Source: a virus. Taken from it: a DNA stretch of 32,872 nt. The position numbers and the translations under genes were made by a program. Numbering within the stretch: the first letter of the stretch is position 1; every line of letters starts with the position of its first letter. The stretch spans positions 1 through 32,872 of the IMG/VR virus record IMGVR_UViG_3300048589_000243, one strand, 5' to 3'. This document shows, one piece after another, positions 31,355 to 32,872 of this stretch. The notes below the pieces were generated by a model. That model did not search any database. It saw only the letters and a list, made by a program, of their open reading frames with translations, and was not told the DNA's origin.

Positions 31355-31531
31355 ATGAAAGACAAAGTATTTTTAACAGTCGGGACCGAGCAAGTCGTCA
31401 CCGACATAAGCGCAACCAACGGTCCAGCCGGGATCATTATTCAGCTCGGCACGGATACGAAAATCGAAATCAGCGCCGAGAACTTTGGCCGACTGGTCGC
31501 CTCCGTTGCCAGCGCCATCTGGCAAAGATAA
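31355..31531 (+). CDS. 58 aa hypothetical protein
   Basis: A 58 aa ORF: MKDKVFLTVGTEQVVTD, GIIIQLGTDTKIEISAEN and a helical end (LVASVASAIWQR). It looks like a small beta-hairpin plus helix. The leader ACCAACCACAACCAACC lies directly before the ATG. No family was recognised. A compact pseudoknot-like sequence begins six bases after the stop. Confidence 0.6.
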   Translation: MKDKVFLTVGTEQVVTDISATNGPAGIIIQLGTDTKIEISAENFGRLVASVASAIWQR

Positions 31532-31536
31532 TCTCC

Positions 31537-31564
31537 CCACCGGTTCCCGAGGTGGCAACTCGGG
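31537..31564 (+). other. candidate H-type RNA pseudoknot
   Basis: Stem 1 pairs CCAC (31537-31540) with GTGG (31552-31555). Stem 2 pairs CCCGAG (31546-31551) with CTCGGG (31559-31564). The order (stem 1 5', stem 2 5', stem 1 3', stem 2 3') with loops CGGTT and CAA is that of an H-type pseudoknot. Stem 2 alone is a six-bp hairpin with a seven-base loop. It sits between a short gene's stop and the start at 31626. Confidence 0.4.
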
Positions 31565-31625
31565 TTAAATTCGATCCTCGCGAAGCGAACAAACGAAGCC
31601 GGTTTACTCTCACCAATACCAAACC

Positions 31626-31973
31626 ATGACCAGCACCGCAGGAATCGCGAGACTTGGCAAGCTACGGCCAGACAAGGCACCGCAGGCTAGGAGCGGCATG
31701 GCGCGGCGCGGCACGACTCGGCACGGCATCGCAGGCAAGGCCCGGCGCGGCTCGGCTGGGCGCGGCACCGCAGGCAAGGCCCGGCGAGGCTCGGCTGGGC
31801 GCGGCACCGCAGGCAAGGCCCGGCGCGGCTCGGCTGGGACTGGCTCGGCATCGCAGGCAAGGCCTGGCCCGGCGCGGCACGGCGCGGCGCGGCATAGCAA
31901 AAACCGGTTGGCGGGCCGGGGTATAAAATCCGCCGCATTCTCCCAGACAAAACAAAACACCAACCAAATATAA
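31626..31973 (+). CDS. Gly/Arg/Ala repeat ORF over the GGCNN array; doubtful
   Basis: A 115 aa ORF begins at an ATG that follows the leader CTCACCAATACCAAACC, as real genes here do. Almost the whole frame is the pentamer array, giving 13-residue repeats GKARRGSAGRGTA. The predicted protein is extremely basic. Because the pentamer pattern leaves most frames open on both strands, the long frame alone is weak evidence. Either a real gene start was overrun by the repeat or a repeat protein is made. Confidence 0.3.
   Translation: MTSTAGIARLGKLRPDKAPQARSGMARRGTTRHGIAGKARRGSAGRGTAGKARRGSAGRGTAGKARRGSAGTGSASQARPGPARHGAARHSKNRLAGRGIKSAAFSQTKQNTNQI
31632..31899 (+). repeat. degenerate GGCNN pentamer array, copy 1
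   Basis: Successive pentamers GGCNN, with NN varying, are grouped in blocks of 7 to 9 that each end in GGCAC or GGCAT plus the tetramer CGCA. Block starts are seen at 31685, 31734, 31773, 31812 and 31856. Two adjacent blocks (31734-31772 and 31773-31811) are 39 bp and almost identical; the others differ in NN order and number. The left edge is degraded but still in register, and the last block ends GGCAT AGCA. Confidence 0.9.
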
Positions 31974-31975
31974 AC

Positions 31976-32608
31976 ATGAGCACGAAAGCAAAACAACAAA
32001 TAGAAAACGTATCAATCACGGCACCGCGCATCCATACGGCGGAGTTCCAAATCGTCGGCACCGCGCCGTATATCCAGTTGCGGTTCTCGGAAAAAGCCAT
32101 CAACGCAATGAGGGACAAACACGAAGCCGGGAGCCAAGCCAACAAGAAAAAGGCGAAAGAAGCTCGCGACTTCCACGCTGATTTCGTCGGCGCGCAGCAC
32201 ATCTCAGATGATGGATGGAACGGCATCCCGGCGAGCGCATTCCGAAACGGCATGATTTCAGCTTGTCGCCTGGTGGGCTTTAAAATGACGCTGGCAAAGC
32301 TGTCGGTTTTCATCCTGCCGGATGGGTTCGACAAGGTGGACGGCGTTCCGCTTATCAAGATCGAAGGCGAGCCTGAATCGCACCTAATGCACGCTCGCAA
32401 CGCAACCGGAGTCTGCGACTTGCGCGTTCGGGCGAAGTTCTGGCCTTGGTCGGCAGTGGTTCGCGTGCAATACGATGCTGACCAATTCACTGCGACAGAC
32501 GCAGCAAACCTCATGACTCGAGTGGGAGCGCAAGTCGGGATCGGTGAAGGCAGGCCGGACTCAAAAATGAGCGCCGGAATGGGCTGGGGAACCTTCAAGC
32601 TCGCCTAA
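31976..32608 (+). CDS. conserved phage protein with Gly-rich C-terminal loop
   Basis: A 210 aa protein. The segments TAPYIQLRFSEKAINAMRDK, DGWNGIPASAFRNGMISACR, VGFKMTLAKLSVFILPDGFD and VGIGEGRPDSKMSAGMGWG are a combination I recall from uncharacterised phage proteins, usually near recombination genes. The C-terminal GxGxGRxxxxxxGxGxG loop resembles the glycine-rich loop of RAMP-type RNA-binding folds (Cas5/6/7), which is only a motif-level similarity. It has a CACCAACCAAATATAAAC leader and is bracketed by the two GGCNN arrays. Confidence 0.7.
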   Translation: MSTKAKQQIENVSITAPRIHTAEFQIVGTAPYIQLRFSEKAINAMRDKHEAGSQANKKKAKEARDFHADFVGAQHISDDGWNGIPASAFRNGMISACRLVGFKMTLAKLSVFILPDGFDKVDGVPLIKIEGEPESHLMHARNATGVCDLRVRAKFWPWSAVVRVQYDADQFTATDAANLMTRVGAQVGIGEGRPDSKMSAGMGWGTFKLA

Positions 32609-32628
32609 CACTCACCAACCGCAAGCCA

Positions 32629-32872
32629 ATGCTAAACGCCAGTCAAGCCGATGATTTGCCAGCCTTCGCGGGCTTGGCATGGCGAGGCTCGGCAAGGCCC
32701 GGCACCGCAGGCACGGCTTGGCGCGGCGTGGCCTGGCATGGCTGGGCCCGGCAAGGCTCGGCATCGCAGGCGAGGCTCGGCTTGGCCCGGCCCGGCGAGG
32801 CGAGGCGAGGCATCGCAGGCGTGGCTTGGCCACGCGAGGCAAGGTCCGGCATCGCAGGCGAGGCTCGGCTTG
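32629..32872 (+). CDS. partial ORF over the second GGCNN array; doubtful
   Basis: An open frame starts MLNASQADDLPAFAGLAWRG at 32629 behind a CTCACCAACCGCAAGCCA leader, then runs through the pentamer array and off the window. The first 15 codons are not repeat-derived, which hints at a real gene start that the array has entered. The rest reads as Gly/Arg/Ala/Trp repeats. The opposite strand is open too, so coding status is unresolved. Confidence 0.25.
   Translation, partial: MLNASQADDLPAFAGLAWRGSARPGTAGTAWRGVAWHGWARQGSASQARLGLARPGEARRGIAGVAWPREARSGIAGEARL
32671..32872 (+). repeat. degenerate GGCNN pentamer array, copy 2, cut by window end
   Basis: The array has the same structure as the one at 31632 but different content. 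Blocks of 7, 11, 9 and 7 pentamers (starting 32671, 32710, 32769 and 32818) each end in GGCAC or GGCAT plus CGCA. A fifth block begins at 32857 and is cut by the window end. NN is highly variable, yet the block end GGCAYCGCA is invariant. Confidence 0.9.

Noticed and set aside
31532-31600. Second complete tRNA gene near GGTTAAATTCGATCC
   Set aside because: A TTCGA-like loop is present but its flanks do not pair as a T stem and no acceptor stem fits.
31610-32598. Long minus-strand ORFs with Pro/Arg/Ala repeats over the first array
   Set aside because: The pentamer pattern contains almost no stop codons on either strand, so open frames arise from composition. The frames also run across the real gene at 31976 and lack a leader.
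32612-32852. Minus-strand ORFs over the second array
   Set aside because: These arise from the same stop-poor repeat composition, with no start context.
31632-32872. CRISPR array
   Set aside because: The repeats are 5-bp units in blocks of 39-59 bp with no constant repeat plus unique spacer, and no cas genes are present.

Overview
The window is a near-gapless stretch of a tailed phage or prophage genome of the siphovirus type. Packaging and head genes are lambda-like: a Nu1-like small terminase, a GpA-family large terminase, a gpW-like joiner and a lambda-family portal. The tail genes include a frameshifted tail chaperone, a tape measure protein and fibres. The tape measure protein is about 535 aa; at about 0.15 nm per residue that suggests a tail near 80 nm. 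GC content is fairly high. The small early proteins and several tail proteins resemble, from memory only, those of phages of Verrucomicrobiota and related environmental bacteria. The host assignment is therefore inference. No integrase, DNA polymerase, or CI-type repressor was recognised, so lifestyle is undecided.

Layout. 81-5436 is a tightly overlapping early operon: small proteins, a VRR-NUC nuclease, a DNA methyltransferase, an AT-rich HNH endonuclease gene and a TOPRIM-DUF927 primase/helicase. It ends in a strong terminator (5492-5525). 5526-5842 is non-coding, with GTTAC motifs, a GC palindrome and an AT-rich tract, and is a candidate origin or control region. 5843-6324 holds two small ORFs, one with a Myb-like domain. 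6545-14070 is packaging and head. The prohead protease and major capsid protein are fused in one reading frame, followed by a terminator and a secreted-type structural protein. 14067-15151 is a two-gene antisense regulatory cassette (LmbU-like and HTH) with its own predicted promoter. 15161-25530 is the tail region, including a glycosyltransferase-like gene, an SGNH-esterase tail protein and distal fibres. 25527-26824 is an uncharacterised gene plus the lysis genes (holin-like, small lipoprotein, CHAP endolysin).

26825-32872 is a second early or accessory arm. It opens with a large hairpin and a tRNA(CAT) gene that has an initiator-like C1 x A72 mismatch. It contains a RecE-like exonuclease and a possible annealing partner, then several small genes. 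Most non-overlapping genes here start behind an AC-rich CACCAACC leader instead of a Shine-Dalgarno sequence. The arm ends in two arrays of a degenerate pentamer, GGCNN, punctuated by GGCAYCGCA; these arrays bracket a conserved phage gene and the second runs off the window. If the genome is circular or permuted, this arm probably continues into the early operon at position 1.

The least explained features are the GGCNN arrays, the CACCAACC leaders with the matching hairpin, and the compact pseudoknot/tRNA-like elements just after short genes at 30.9 and 31.5 kb.
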